DNA of 64,000 nt, from assembly GCF_039545795.1 (NCBI RefSeq), contig NZ_CP154260.1, positions 315,001 through 379,000 of the forward strand, read 5' to 3'. The notes beneath the pieces are model-generated. The model saw only the letters and a list, made by a program, of their open reading frames with translations, was not told where the DNA came from and did no database searches. Source of the stretch: Chitinophaga niabensis (GTDB lineage: Bacteria; Bacteroidota; Bacteroidia; Chitinophagales; Chitinophagaceae). A program made the translations under genes and the position numbers. Below are positions 26,830-36,654 of this stretch, one piece after another (the first letter of the stretch is position 1; each line of letters begins with the position of its first letter).

Positions 26830-28164
26830 ATGCAAGTAGAAAAGAAAAGTGAGCAATCCATACTAGAGCCTTATAGTGCACAAGAAGAAAAACTGATCGC
26901 CAAAACATATGATTCCGGATTTGAGTTCGCGCATGACTCTTATAATGCAATAACCGTAGGAAGTGATGGAAGGGTGTATTATGTATTGTCTTCAGAGAAA
27001 CATGATGTGGCAGGAAGGGTGTATGTATTTGACCCGGAAAACAATACCACTACTTTATTGGCTGATCTCACGGAGATCTGTGGTGAAAAGGGGCAGCAGT
27101 TTATTTCACAGGGCAAAAGCCATGTGGAGTTCTTTGAAAGGAATGCCAAATTATATTTTTCCACCCATGTGGGATTTTATGAACTGATAGATGGAATGGA
27201 CCGCCTGCCGGTAAATGCACCGGCTGGTTATAAATTATACAAAGGCGGCCATATACTGTGTTATGATATGCGCAGCGGCAAGTTTGAGGACCTGGCTATC
27301 ATCCCTGACGGAGAAGGTGCCGTATCCATGACTATGGACACGGAAAGGGGGAATATTTATTGCATCAGCTGGCCTACCGGTAAATTTATTCACTTTAACG
27401 TGGAGTCAGGAGAGTTGCACCAGTTGGGCGCAACGGCAGCTAAAGGAGAAGCAGGAACACCGGGATCAGATTTTCGTTCCCTCTGCCGCTCTCTCTTTGT
27501 AGACCCACGCAGCGGGGCTGCTTATTTCTCTACTGCAGAAGGGGATATTTTCACCTATGCACCTGAGAAGAAGCTGCTGAAGAAACTGGAAGAAGTGGAC
27601 CTCCGCATAGATTATTTTGGAAAGTACGACCCGAAACAACCGGGGAGCATGGGATACAACTGGAGAAAGATCTGCTGGCACGAAGAAGATGAAATGGCAT
27701 ATGGGGTGCACGGCAATTCCGGTTACCTCTTCAGATTTGATCCTGTAGCGCAAAAGATCGAACTGGTAGAGCGGATCACTTCAGACCTCTCCAGGAAGAG
27801 TGGTATGTACGATCAGTTCAGTTATGGATACCTTGGTTTTCAGCTGGGGCCGGATAAAGAAACGATCTATTACCTCACCGGTGGCCCCATCTATGTGAAT
27901 GGAAAAAGGGTAGGAGGGCTTAACCAGATTGCAAAAGGCGCAGCCAAAGGTTTGGAGAACCTGCATCTCGTTACCTATCACATTCCCTCTGCAAAGTATA
28001 CGGACCATGGTCCTATATTTTATGAGAATGGAGAAAGGCCTTTGTATGTGAATTCAATCGCCGTGGCTGCAGATGGTACTATCTACACCCTGGCGCGTAT
28101 CAACAGGAATGGAAAAATAATTACAGACCTGATCAGTATTCCTAATCCACTCATGGAAGCATAA
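26830..28164 (+). CDS. beta-propeller protein without export signal
   Basis: This 444-residue protein is built of repeated propeller blades (YNAITVGSDGRVYYVLSS, GHILCYDMRSGKFEDLAI, SMTMDTERGNIYCISWP, YVNSIAVAADGTIYTLARI), seven by rough count. It has no signal peptide or lipobox, although all other products of this unit seem exported. Glu/His residues such as GKSHVEFFERN and KICWHEEDEM could form a site, but no enzyme family (SMP-30, PQQ, NHL) fits clearly. It lies 25 bases after the aminotransferase and overlaps the ceramidase-like gene by one base (TAATG). Confidence 0.78.
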   Translation: MQVEKKSEQSILEPYSAQEEKLIAKTYDSGFEFAHDSYNAITVGSDGRVYYVLSSEKHDVAGRVYVFDPENNTTTLLADLTEICGEKGQQFISQGKSHVEFFERNAKLYFSTHVGFYELIDGMDRLPVNAPAGYKLYKGGHILCYDMRSGKFEDLAIIPDGEGAVSMTMDTERGNIYCISWPTGKFIHFNVESGELHQLGATAAKGEAGTPGSDFRSLCRSLFVDPRSGAAYFSTAEGDIFTYAPEKKLLKKLEEVDLRIDYFGKYDPKQPGSMGYNWRKICWHEEDEMAYGVHGNSGYLFRFDPVAQKIELVERITSDLSRKSGMYDQFSYGYLGFQLGPDKETIYYLTGGPIYVNGKRVGGLNQIAKGAAKGLENLHLVTYHIPSAKYTDHGPIFYENGERPLYVNSIAVAADGTIYTLARINRNGKIITDLISIPNPLMEA

Positions 28165-29489
28165 TGAAGAAATATATCCTGTTCATAGGGCTGGTATTGC
28201 TCCAGCAGATCGCGTCCGCCGCTTTTATTAAAGTGGGGATAGGAAGGATCGTGATCACACCGGACCTGCCTTTTCAGCTGACTGGTTATGCCGGCAGGGA
28301 TTCACTGGCTACACAGAAAGTGCATGATCTCTGGGCTAAGGCCATGGTGATAGAAGAAAATCCTTCCAACAGGATCGTTATTGTTACAGCAGATGTATTG
28401 GGTCTTACGCCCGCTATCTCTGAAGCTGCCGCACAAAAGCTGATGGCTAAGTATGGCATCACCCGTTCACAGATCATGTTCAATTCCTCGCATACACATG
28501 CAGGTCCCATGATCTGGCCGGCCCTGAGCATGATCGGTGATTATGATACCACTACCATTAAAGGCTTCACGAAGTACGCCATGAGCCTTACGGATAAACT
28601 GGTAGCGGTGGTAGACATGGCTATGCAACATCTTGAACCCATGCAGCTCAGTTATGGGAACGGATCTGCCGGTTTTGCCATCAATCGCCGCAAAGCACCG
28701 GGCAGAGCAGATCATGTGGACCATGATGTACCGGTACTCATAGCCAGGGATGCACAGGGAAAAGAAAAGGGGATCCTTTTTGGGTATGCCTGTCACAATA
28801 CTACATTAACCGGCACCAATAATATGGTAAGCGGAGACTATGCGGGTTTTGCGCAGATTGAACTAGAAAAGAAATATCCCGGCGCCACTGCCCTCTTTTT
28901 CATCGGATGCGCTGGTGATCAGAACCCTGCTCCCAGGGGTACCATGGCATTGGCTGAGCAACACGGCAAAGAACTCGCGGATGCTGTTCAGAAAGTGCTG
29001 ATCGGAAAAACGACGAACATCGGCGCACCATTGCGCAGCGCATTCGTGAGAGCGGATTTGCCTTTTGAGCCTGTGAAAACGGAAACATTAGAGCAGGAAG
29101 TACTGAATGGCAATAAGTATGAAAAGAGAAGGGCGAAGCTGATCATGGAAGCAAGTAACAAAGGATGGGATATCTCTAACCACAGCTATCCCGTGCAAGC
29201 CATGCGCATTGGAAATAAACTCACCCTGTTATCCCTCAGTGGAGAAACAGTAGTGGATTATTCCCTCAATGCAAAAAAACGATATGCCGGCGAACAGTTA
29301 TTTGTAGCCGGATATTGCAACCAGGTGGTCTGTTATATACCTACTGAAAAGATATTGGAAGAAGGAGGGTACGAGGCGGTGTCGAATATGATCTATTACG
29401 GCATGCCCGGCCCTTTTAACAAAAGCGTGGAAAAGAAAGTGAACACTGCTATTCAGCAGGTCATGCAAAAAGTAGGCGTTAGTAAGTAA
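28164..29489 (+). CDS. neutral-ceramidase-like secreted protein (copy 1)
   Basis: The 441-residue product has a Sec signal (to about residue 19, IASAAF). A neutral/alkaline non-lysosomal ceramidase N-terminal domain follows: VGIGRIVITPDLP, the zinc-ligand motif NSSHTHAGP, YACHNTTLTG, and GCAGDQNPAP. The ceramidase amidase motif GDVSPN is changed to GDQNPA, so the catalytic serine is missing, and the C-terminal Ig-like domain of real ceramidases is absent. The enzyme is probably a metal-dependent hydrolase of another N-acyl or amino-sugar compound. A second, divergent copy is encoded at 46656-47999, again after a Tat-exported aminotransferase. Confidence 0.85.
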   Translation: MKKYILFIGLVLLQQIASAAFIKVGIGRIVITPDLPFQLTGYAGRDSLATQKVHDLWAKAMVIEENPSNRIVIVTADVLGLTPAISEAAAQKLMAKYGITRSQIMFNSSHTHAGPMIWPALSMIGDYDTTTIKGFTKYAMSLTDKLVAVVDMAMQHLEPMQLSYGNGSAGFAINRRKAPGRADHVDHDVPVLIARDAQGKEKGILFGYACHNTTLTGTNNMVSGDYAGFAQIELEKKYPGATALFFIGCAGDQNPAPRGTMALAEQHGKELADAVQKVLIGKTTNIGAPLRSAFVRADLPFEPVKTETLEQEVLNGNKYEKRRAKLIMEASNKGWDISNHSYPVQAMRIGNKLTLLSLSGETVVDYSLNAKKRYAGEQLFVAGYCNQVVCYIPTEKILEEGGYEAVSNMIYYGMPGPFNKSVEKKVNTAIQQVMQKVGVSK

Positions 29490-29506
29490 GCAATTAATAT
29501 TTTCAC

Positions 29507-30388
29507 ATGCTACAGAAACTCTTTTTTTTCACCTGCCTGCTGGCGCTCACAGCCTGTTCCAACAGGAAGATCGCGCAACAACCGGATGCAGTAAAGTCCC
29601 TGCACCTGAAAAACACTTATGGCACATATGCCGCTCCGCCGCGGCTGCCCAATGGCCGTGTAAACCAGCAGCAGCTGCTGGCTGAACTGAAAGAAATTAA
29701 TGCCACTACTTATCACTGGCTGATCTGGATGAATGAAAATGACTGGGATGATCTTCAGATCTTTCTCCCCCTGGCAAAAAAACAAGGCCTGAAAGTATGG
29801 GTAAGCCTGGTACCGCCCAGCGAATCAAAACCAATAGCTAAACATTCCTCTGAACCTTATCAGATGGATTACAAAACCTGGGCGGTAGAAATAGCACGTT
29901 TAAGTGTAAAATATCCTAACCTGGTAGCCTGGAGTATCGATGACTTTGCACACAACCTGAAACTTTTTACAACGTCATATACAGACTCCTGCCTGAAAGG
30001 TGCAAGGGCCATCAATCCGAACCTGGCATTCGTACCCTGCGTCTATTACCGCCAGATCACACCAACATTTGCCACAAATTATGGTGAGCTGATAGATGGC
30101 ATCTTATTTCCTTACAGGGCGGAAACCGGAGGTGGCAACCTGACCGATCCTACTAAAGTAGAGCCGGAGATAGCATCCATCCGTAAATTATTCAAAAAAG
30201 ATTTCCCGGTATTCGTGGATATCTATGCAACAGGTCATTCAAGATTAGGACAGTCCTCGGTGGATTACGTAAAAGAGGTACTTGCTTTCAGTAGAAAATA
30301 TGCTGACGGGGTACTGATCTACTGCCACCAGGATCCGGTGAAGTTTGCTGCAAAATATAACGTTATCAGGGAAGGGCTTAACAGATAA
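29507..30388 (+). CDS. TIM-barrel-like lipoprotein, unknown function
   Basis: The 293-residue lipoprotein (signal ending LTAC, Cys17) shows the strand-helix rhythm of a glycosidase-type TIM barrel: TTYHWLIWMNENDWDDLQ, LKVWVSLVPPSES, NLVAWSIDDFAHN (acidic pair at strand end), GILFPYRAETGG and FPVFVDIYATGHS. It resembles DUF4434-like or GHL proteins but lacks a certain match. It closes the operator-C unit, 17 bases after the ceramidase-like gene, and would act at the cell surface or in the periplasm. Confidence 0.7.
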   Translation: MLQKLFFFTCLLALTACSNRKIAQQPDAVKSLHLKNTYGTYAAPPRLPNGRVNQQQLLAELKEINATTYHWLIWMNENDWDDLQIFLPLAKKQGLKVWVSLVPPSESKPIAKHSSEPYQMDYKTWAVEIARLSVKYPNLVAWSIDDFAHNLKLFTTSYTDSCLKGARAINPNLAFVPCVYYRQITPTFATNYGELIDGILFPYRAETGGGNLTDPTKVEPEIASIRKLFKKDFPVFVDIYATGHSRLGQSSVDYVKEVLAFSRKYADGVLIYCHQDPVKFAAKYNVIREGLNR

Positions 30389-30463
30389 GGAATTCATTTT
30401 TGATCCAGCCGTTATTCAATACGCAAAATCTACTCATTTAACCTGTTTCTTTACATTCATTGT

Positions 30464-30477
30464 CGTGTACGTACCCG
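30464..30477 (+). promoter_or_regulatory. LacI-type operator D
   Basis: CGTGTACGTACCCG, with a fully palindromic GTACGTAC core, lies 41 bases before the first SusC gene. Confidence 0.75.
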
Positions 30478-30518
30478 TAGTAGTAAAGCCAACATTTACT
30501 TAAAACAACTATTCTGCT

Positions 30519-33500
30519 ATGGAACGAAAGTCGAATTTCCTTCATGTCGCGCTTCTATTTGCATTGTCATTCACTGTGCTCCTGCCTTTTGAGTCCAAAG
30601 CGCAGGCACAGGCACAAACACAACCTGCAGTAACCGGAAGGGTGCTGGAAACAGGAACCAATCTCCCTATGCCTGGCGTAACAATCGCCGTTAAGGGTAC
30701 TACCCGTAAAGTTTATTCAGATGACAATGGCCGGTACTCCATTAACGCCGGGCCAAACGATGTGCTCGTTTTTTCCTTCATCAGTATGGAAACAACTGAA
30801 TTAAAAGTGAATGGCCGCGCTATTGTGAACCTCACCATGGTTCCCAAAGAAGAAGCTTTGGGAGAAGTAGTGGTAGTAGGTTATAACACCGTAAGAAAAA
30901 AAGACCTCACTGGTTCTGTAAGTGTGGTAAATGTAAAGGACATGTCCAAGGCCCCTGTGGGATCTTTTGCTGAAGCCCTTGCCGGCCGTGTGGCTGGTGT
31001 ACAGGTTTCCAGCTCAGATGGTCAACCCGGTGGCGGCGTGAACATTGTTATCCGCGGAGCCGGATCACTTACAAACAGCGTAGCGCCTTTGTATGTGATA
31101 GATGGTTTCCCCGTGGAAGATCTCGATCCCTCTACCATTAACCCTGACGACATTGAATCCATGACCATCCTGAAAGATGCCTCTTCCACAGCTATCTATG
31201 GATCAAGGGCTGCCAATGGGGTAATACTCATCCAAACAAAGAAAGGCCGGATGGGTAGGCCAATTGTATCGCTGGGTGCTTCCAGCGGTTTTCAGCTGGA
31301 AAGAAAGAAGATCGAACTCATGAGTCCCTATGAGTACATCAGGTATCAGCTGGAAAGATTCCCCACTTCAGGTGAAGGATGGCGTTACCTGGCCGGTGGC
31401 AAAACATTGGACGACTACAAAAATGTGAAAGGTGAAGATTTTCAGGAGCATGTTTTCACTCAGGGTAAGATCAACATCTACAACGTGGCCGTAAGAGGGG
31501 GGAATGAGCAGACGAAGTATTCCGTCTCAGGCTCTTTCTTTGATCAGCAGGGTATTGTGATCAATACCGGCCTCAAAAGATATACCGGCAGGATAACGCT
31601 CGACCATACCATCAGTAACCGCGTAAGGGCAAATTTTACAGCCGGCTATTCTGATGTAACGCAATGGGGCCAGGTGATCAATAGCAGCCCAACCAGCAGC
31701 ACCTCCAGTTATGTAATGTTCCGTACCTGGGCTTACCGCCCTATCGGTTTCCCCGATTCTGAGGAGAGCCTGCTGGAAGAAGATGCTGATGACGCCGCAG
31801 TGAATGCAAGCGATTTCAGGATCAATCCTGTAAGGGACCTGGAAAATCAATACCAGTACGATTATACAGGTGTATTAGAAGGACTGGGAAGTGTGAGTAT
31901 CGATATCATAGATGGTCTCGTACTGAAAGCAGGAGGAGGGATCAGGAAAACGAGCGGTACCGCCGAAAGATTCTATAACTCTAAAACAAGTAAAGGAAGC
32001 CCTTCCAATCCCAGCAATAATGAAGGTATTAACGGTTCCCTTGCACATAATTTCATCAATAGCTGGTCCAGTGAAAATACCCTTACCTATAACAAGACAT
32101 TTAATAAGAAACATACGATCGCTGCACTCGGCCTGGTAAGTCTGCAAAAAACGGTGTACAGGTCTGACGGATTTTCTTCCAAACTGTTACCGAATGAAAG
32201 TCTGGGTATTGCAGGGCTGAATGAAGGTGTGCCTTACAATCCCGTTGCATCTACTTCTTATAATACCCGTAATTCTTATGGTGGAAGGATAGATTATAAT
32301 TATGATTCCCGCTACCTGCTTACCATCAACTTTCGGGCAGATGGTTCTTCCAAGTTTGCAGATGGCAACAGATGGGGATATTTTCCCGGAGCCTCTGCGG
32401 CCTGGAATATGCACAACGAGGCATTCCTGAAGGATCATCCGGTGATCAGCACTTCAAAGCTCAGGGGTAGTTACGGCCAGATAGGTAACGATAGGGTGGG
32501 AGATTTCAGTTATATCTCTCAGCTCACAACTAATATCTCCGGATATTCCTTCAATAATGGTACGCCTTTACTGGCTGTGTATCAGAATAATCTCGGTAAC
32601 GAAGACCTCACCTGGGAAACAACCACTTCCATGGACCTCGATTACACGCTCGGTTTGTTCAAAAACAGGATAGAACTCACGGCTGGTGTATATAAAAAGA
32701 CAACAGATCATCTGTTGTTGAATGCGCAATTGCCGCCTACGGTTGGTTTTGGAACGGCTTTCAAGAACATTGGCAAGATGGAAAATAAGGGGTTTGAATT
32801 CACCCTGAATGCACGCATCTTTGAATCCAAAGATTTCAGGTGGGAAAGTAACTTCAATATTACCTTCAATAAGAACAAAGTTCTGGCGCTTACAGAAGGC
32901 CAACGGTCTCTGGATAATGCAGTACAAACAGACGTGAACTATAGTGATAACCTGTATACTGCTACTATCGGCCAGTCTGCCGGTATGATGGTAGGATATG
33001 TATGGGAAGGGAATTATCAGTATAGCGATTTTGACAGTCCTGCTCCCGGCGTTTACATTTTGAAATCAGAGGTACCTGCCAACGGAAGGCCACGGAATGT
33101 AATACAACCCGGAGACATCAGGTACAGAGACCTTAACGGGGATGGAAACGTAAATGCGGATGATAAGACCATCATTGGCAGAGGCCTTCCTATCCATTAC
33201 GGCGGGTTCGTGAATAATTTAAGCTACAAAGGATTCAGCCTGAACATTTTCTTCCAATGGTCCTATGGTAACGATATCTATAATGCTAACCGCATCACCT
33301 TTGAAGGAAATACAAATGGCAGAAGGAACATGAACCAGTTTGCAAGTTATGCAAACAGGTGGACGCCCGAGAACCAGACCAATGAGCATTTCAGAGCAGG
33401 AGGGGAAGGGGTGATCGGTTACCATTCTACCAAATACCTGGAAGACGGATCTTATCTGCGCCTGAAAACAGTATCGCTTGATTATTCACTGCCACAGCGT

Positions 33501-33689
33501 TTTATCAAAAGGGCGTTTATGTCCGGCCTGTCCCTGAACGTGGCCATGCAGAACCTTTTTACCTGGACGAAGTACACAGGGCTTGACCCGGAGGTGTCTA
33601 CCCGGAATAGTGTGCTCACCCCCGGCTATGACTACTCTGCCTATCCGCAGGCGAGAACGATCACCTTTGGACTAAAAGCTAATTTCTAA
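30519..33689 (+). CDS. SusC/RagA-type TonB-dependent transporter (pair 1)
   Basis: This 1056-residue outer-membrane transporter has a signal peptide to about residue 30. A carboxypeptidase-regulatory-like domain follows (VTGRVLETGTNLPMPGVTIA), then a TonB-box/plug region (LGEVVVVGYNTVRKKDLTGS, about residues 112-240) with the SusC signature YGSRAANGVILIQTKKG. The long beta-barrel ends in ITFGLKANF with a terminal Phe. It imports glycan fragments using TonB energy together with the SusD lipoprotein encoded 20 bases downstream. It starts a nine-gene unit of about 12.5 kb ending at 42986, preceded by operator D. Confidence 0.96.
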   Translation: MERKSNFLHVALLFALSFTVLLPFESKAQAQAQTQPAVTGRVLETGTNLPMPGVTIAVKGTTRKVYSDDNGRYSINAGPNDVLVFSFISMETTELKVNGRAIVNLTMVPKEEALGEVVVVGYNTVRKKDLTGSVSVVNVKDMSKAPVGSFAEALAGRVAGVQVSSSDGQPGGGVNIVIRGAGSLTNSVAPLYVIDGFPVEDLDPSTINPDDIESMTILKDASSTAIYGSRAANGVILIQTKKGRMGRPIVSLGASSGFQLERKKIELMSPYEYIRYQLERFPTSGEGWRYLAGGKTLDDYKNVKGEDFQEHVFTQGKINIYNVAVRGGNEQTKYSVSGSFFDQQGIVINTGLKRYTGRITLDHTISNRVRANFTAGYSDVTQWGQVINSSPTSSTSSYVMFRTWAYRPIGFPDSEESLLEEDADDAAVNASDFRINPVRDLENQYQYDYTGVLEGLGSVSIDIIDGLVLKAGGGIRKTSGTAERFYNSKTSKGSPSNPSNNEGINGSLAHNFINSWSSENTLTYNKTFNKKHTIAALGLVSLQKTVYRSDGFSSKLLPNESLGIAGLNEGVPYNPVASTSYNTRNSYGGRIDYNYDSRYLLTINFRADGSSKFADGNRWGYFPGASAAWNMHNEAFLKDHPVISTSKLRGSYGQIGNDRVGDFSYISQLTTNISGYSFNNGTPLLAVYQNNLGNEDLTWETTTSMDLDYTLGLFKNRIELTAGVYKKTTDHLLLNAQLPPTVGFGTAFKNIGKMENKGFEFTLNARIFESKDFRWESNFNITFNKNKVLALTEGQRSLDNAVQTDVNYSDNLYTATIGQSAGMMVGYVWEGNYQYSDFDSPAPGVYILKSEVPANGRPRNVIQPGDIRYRDLNGDGNVNADDKTIIGRGLPIHYGGFVNNLSYKGFSLNIFFQWSYGNDIYNANRITFEGNTNGRRNMNQFASYANRWTPENQTNEHFRAGGEGVIGYHSTKYLEDGSYLRLKTVSLDYSLPQRFIKRAFMSGLSLNVAMQNLFTWTKYTGLDPEVSTRNSVLTPGYDYSAYPQARTITFGLKANF

Positions 33690-33709
33690 ACCCGCTTAAA
33701 ATCTCAAAT

Positions 33710-35548
33710 ATGAAAATCAAGTATTTCATTTTGTTGAGTTTTATAATAATATCATCAGCCTCCTGTAACAAGTTCCTGGATACCAAACCAAAAGATGCGC
33801 TGTTCCCGGGAGGTTATTACAAAACAGAACAGGAACTCGATTATGCACTGACCGCTGTTTATTCCAGCCTGGGAGCAGATGCCCTATATGGCAATAATGC
33901 ACTTTACCTTTTAGGCTGGTCCGGCGATGAGGGGTTTATGAACCGTTCTTCTATTGCAACCGGGGCTTTCCGTTTGAATCATACACCCGGCGATCAATAT
34001 GTGACAGCTTTCTGGAGAGAGTGTTATAATGGTATCAACCGTGCGAATGCCTTATTGGAAGGAGTGAATAATAACCCCGCAATTCCGGAAGCTAAAAGGA
34101 ATACAGTAAAGGGAGAAGCGCTTTTCCTGAGGGCCTATTTTCACTTTTTGCTGGTGCAGAACTTTGGTGCCGTTCCGCTGAAGCTCGCATCCAGCAAGTC
34201 CGCAATAGATGTACATATACCAAAGAATACCATCAAAGAAGTGTATGATCAGATAGTAAAGGATATGACGGAGGCAGAACCGCTGGTAGGAGATATCAGC
34301 AGTTATGGCTTTGGTGGCCGCGTTTCCAAATCTGCTGTCCGCGGAATATTGATGCGGGTAAACCTCTATATGGCAGGTTTTCCGCTGAAAGATGCCAGCC
34401 GCTACCAGGAAGTGATCAACTGGGGAAAGAAGATCATGGAGGACGGTTTGGCTGCACACCGCCTCAATCCCAGTTTTTCCAATATCTTCATCACACTTGC
34501 TTCGGAGAAATACGACATAAAGGAAAGTATCTGGGAAGTTGAATTTATAGGCAACGGAACGGAAGCCTATGCTGAAACCGGCAGGAATGGCTGGATCAAT
34601 GGTATTTCTACTGCCAATACCAATACCGGCAGGGCAGATGCTTACATGGCCTATACTGCCAAATTATATAATATCTATGAGCCGGGTGACCTGAGAAAGT
34701 TCTGGTGTATCCCGCTTTTCAATTATGCAGTGTTGCCTGCCGCCAACGGCGTAAAAACTTTGATCTCCGAAGTTCCGCTGGAAAGCACTAAATATTTGAG
34801 AACGCCGGGTAAGTTCAGAAGGGAATATGAAACACTGATCCCTAAAAGTGCTACCCGTTCACCTATTAATGTACAGCTATTAAGATATACAGATGTATTG
34901 CTTATGTATGCTGAAGCGCTGAATGAGATGCAGGGGCCTACTGCGGAAGTGCAGGGCGTTGTGAATCAGGTAAGACGCAGAGGCTGGTCTACCGGCGTGA
35001 AGAACATCACCATCACAAACGGCGGCAGTGGATATACCACCGCACCAACAGTAACCTTCTCCGCGGGAAATGGAAGTACTGCTACCGGTAAAGCTACTGT
35101 TGCAGGAGGTGTTGTAACGAAGATTGATCTGGACAGGGACCCCACCGGTGTTGAATTTTCCCTGTCTGGAAAATACACAACCGCACCTACCATCACTTTA
35201 ACCGGTGGAGGGGGAACCGGTGCTCAGGCAACTGCTACTATTTACGTACCCGAAGATGCAGATGTGAAACCCGCATTCACGGCCTCTAAGGAAACATTCC
35301 GGAAATTCCTCCAGGATGAGCGCCTGCGGGAGCTAAACTTTGAGAACATCCGCAGGGCAGATCTTGTACGTTGGGAAATATATGAACAAACACACCGCGA
35401 TATGGCTGCAACAATGACGGTTGATATTCCCGGTAATGTGTTTATCTCTTATTATTCCAACATAGAAATACCGAAACATTTGTTCCTCCCAATTCCTAAT
35501 GCTGAAATGGTGACGAATAATAAAATGGTTCAAAACACCGGTTGGTGA
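33710..35548 (+). CDS. SusD/RagB-type glycan-binding lipoprotein with inserted beta-repeat
   Basis: The 612-residue lipoprotein (signal ending ISSASC) has the SusD TPR-like helical core: FLDTKPKDALFPGGYYKTEQ, NGINRANALLEGV, GEALFLRAYFHFLLVQNFG, and the C-terminal DERLRELNFENIRRADLVRW. About 90 extra residues (roughly 430-520) interrupt the protein between VNQVRRRGW and the terminal ERLREL helix. They contain two GGSGYTTAPTVTFSAGNGS-like beta-repeats, of a type often seen in adhesins and phage tail proteins. It binds the glycan at the cell surface as the lid of the SusC transporter. Confidence 0.95.
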   Translation: MKIKYFILLSFIIISSASCNKFLDTKPKDALFPGGYYKTEQELDYALTAVYSSLGADALYGNNALYLLGWSGDEGFMNRSSIATGAFRLNHTPGDQYVTAFWRECYNGINRANALLEGVNNNPAIPEAKRNTVKGEALFLRAYFHFLLVQNFGAVPLKLASSKSAIDVHIPKNTIKEVYDQIVKDMTEAEPLVGDISSYGFGGRVSKSAVRGILMRVNLYMAGFPLKDASRYQEVINWGKKIMEDGLAAHRLNPSFSNIFITLASEKYDIKESIWEVEFIGNGTEAYAETGRNGWINGISTANTNTGRADAYMAYTAKLYNIYEPGDLRKFWCIPLFNYAVLPAANGVKTLISEVPLESTKYLRTPGKFRREYETLIPKSATRSPINVQLLRYTDVLLMYAEALNEMQGPTAEVQGVVNQVRRRGWSTGVKNITITNGGSGYTTAPTVTFSAGNGSTATGKATVAGGVVTKIDLDRDPTGVEFSLSGKYTTAPTITLTGGGGTGAQATATIYVPEDADVKPAFTASKETFRKFLQDERLRELNFENIRRADLVRWEIYEQTHRDMAATMTVDIPGNVFISYYSNIEIPKHLFLPIPNAEMVTNNKMVQNTGW

Positions 35549-35569
35549 TCACGCTTAAAAAATAAAGAC

Positions 35570-36640
35570 ATGCAACATAAATTCTTGTGGTTAATATGCA
35601 TGGGCCTCGCTCTGGGCGCATGCTCCGATAAGCTGGGCGAACTGGAAGATCCGGTATTCGATGTGAAGGTCACAAAAACAACCTTTAAGGTAAATGAGCC
35701 GGTGGTATTCACTATCAGTGGCGTGCAGGATAATATTTCCTTATATTCCGGAGAAGGCTTTAACGATTACGCATTTAAAGATGGCCGTAAAATAGTAGTG
35801 ACCGGTAAAGGTGCTACACTGGATTTCAGCACGCAGCTGGCAGGTACCGGCACACAAACAGGCCAGGTGTCCGTATGGCTGTCTGATAACTACAACGGCA
35901 AGGATGATTTTGCAAGCGTAAAAGCGGCCAACTGGACGGATATAACCAGCAGCTTTACCCTCGCTACTACCACTACGAACGTAGCCTCCGGTAAGCTGGA
36001 CATCAGTACATGGATAGATGCAGATAAGCCTGTTTATCTCGGCTTCAGGTACATTACAAAGCCCCAGGCTGTTAACGGCCTCGCACGGATATGGTGGATC
36101 CAGAACATGGCAGTAAGGAGCAAAGCTCCTTTTGTAGGAACACAGGAGCTGCTGATCGCAAACCAGGAGAATATTGGTTTCAGGACCATCAATCAGTTCC
36201 CGGTAGATGCACCTGCGCAAAACACCATTACTGCATCCAGGGTCACTTTATTGGGGAATAAATATAAAGATCCGAACGATTCCATTTACAATCGGAATTA
36301 TTCGCTCTATAATCCCCTTAACCCTATCTATGATCCCAAGAGCCCTGTTTACCAGCCATCGGCAAGGATACCGGTATTTGTTCCATACGATCCAGCCAGC
36401 CCTTATAACGATCCGCTGACGGAAACATGGGTGATCTCCAAACCACTTCAGGGAGATACGGTAAGTCTCGGACCTGATAGGGCTATTTCCGTAAAGGGTA
36501 TTAACACAGATGCTGTAGAGGAATATGTATATACTTATAAAACTCCTGGAAATTATAAAGTTTATTTCATAGCTTATAATCACAATAAGGAAGAAACGAA
36601 AACAGTGGTGAAGCAGCTCGATCTGACCATCACGCCCTGA
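35570..36640 (+). CDS. surface glycan-binding-like lipoprotein (DUF5017 type)
   Basis: This 356-residue lipoprotein (signal ending LGAC) is beta-rich: VTKTTFKVNEPVVFTISG, then VSVWLSDNYNG, WTDITSSFTL and a jelly-roll-like middle. A Tyr/Pro/Asn repeat-like stretch follows (NPLNPIYDPKSPVYQPSARI), then a C-terminal PKD/Ig-like domain ending KTVVKQLDLTI. It lies directly after SusD, where surface glycan-binding proteins are usually found, and resembles DUF5017 proteins. No catalytic motif was seen. Confidence 0.75.
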   Translation: MQHKFLWLICMGLALGACSDKLGELEDPVFDVKVTKTTFKVNEPVVFTISGVQDNISLYSGEGFNDYAFKDGRKIVVTGKGATLDFSTQLAGTGTQTGQVSVWLSDNYNGKDDFASVKAANWTDITSSFTLATTTTNVASGKLDISTWIDADKPVYLGFRYITKPQAVNGLARIWWIQNMAVRSKAPFVGTQELLIANQENIGFRTINQFPVDAPAQNTITASRVTLLGNKYKDPNDSIYNRNYSLYNPLNPIYDPKSPVYQPSARIPVFVPYDPASPYNDPLTETWVISKPLQGDTVSLGPDRAISVKGINTDAVEEYVYTYKTPGNYKVYFIAYNHNKEETKTVVKQLDLTITP

Positions 36641-36654
36641 TAAAAAAATATCGA

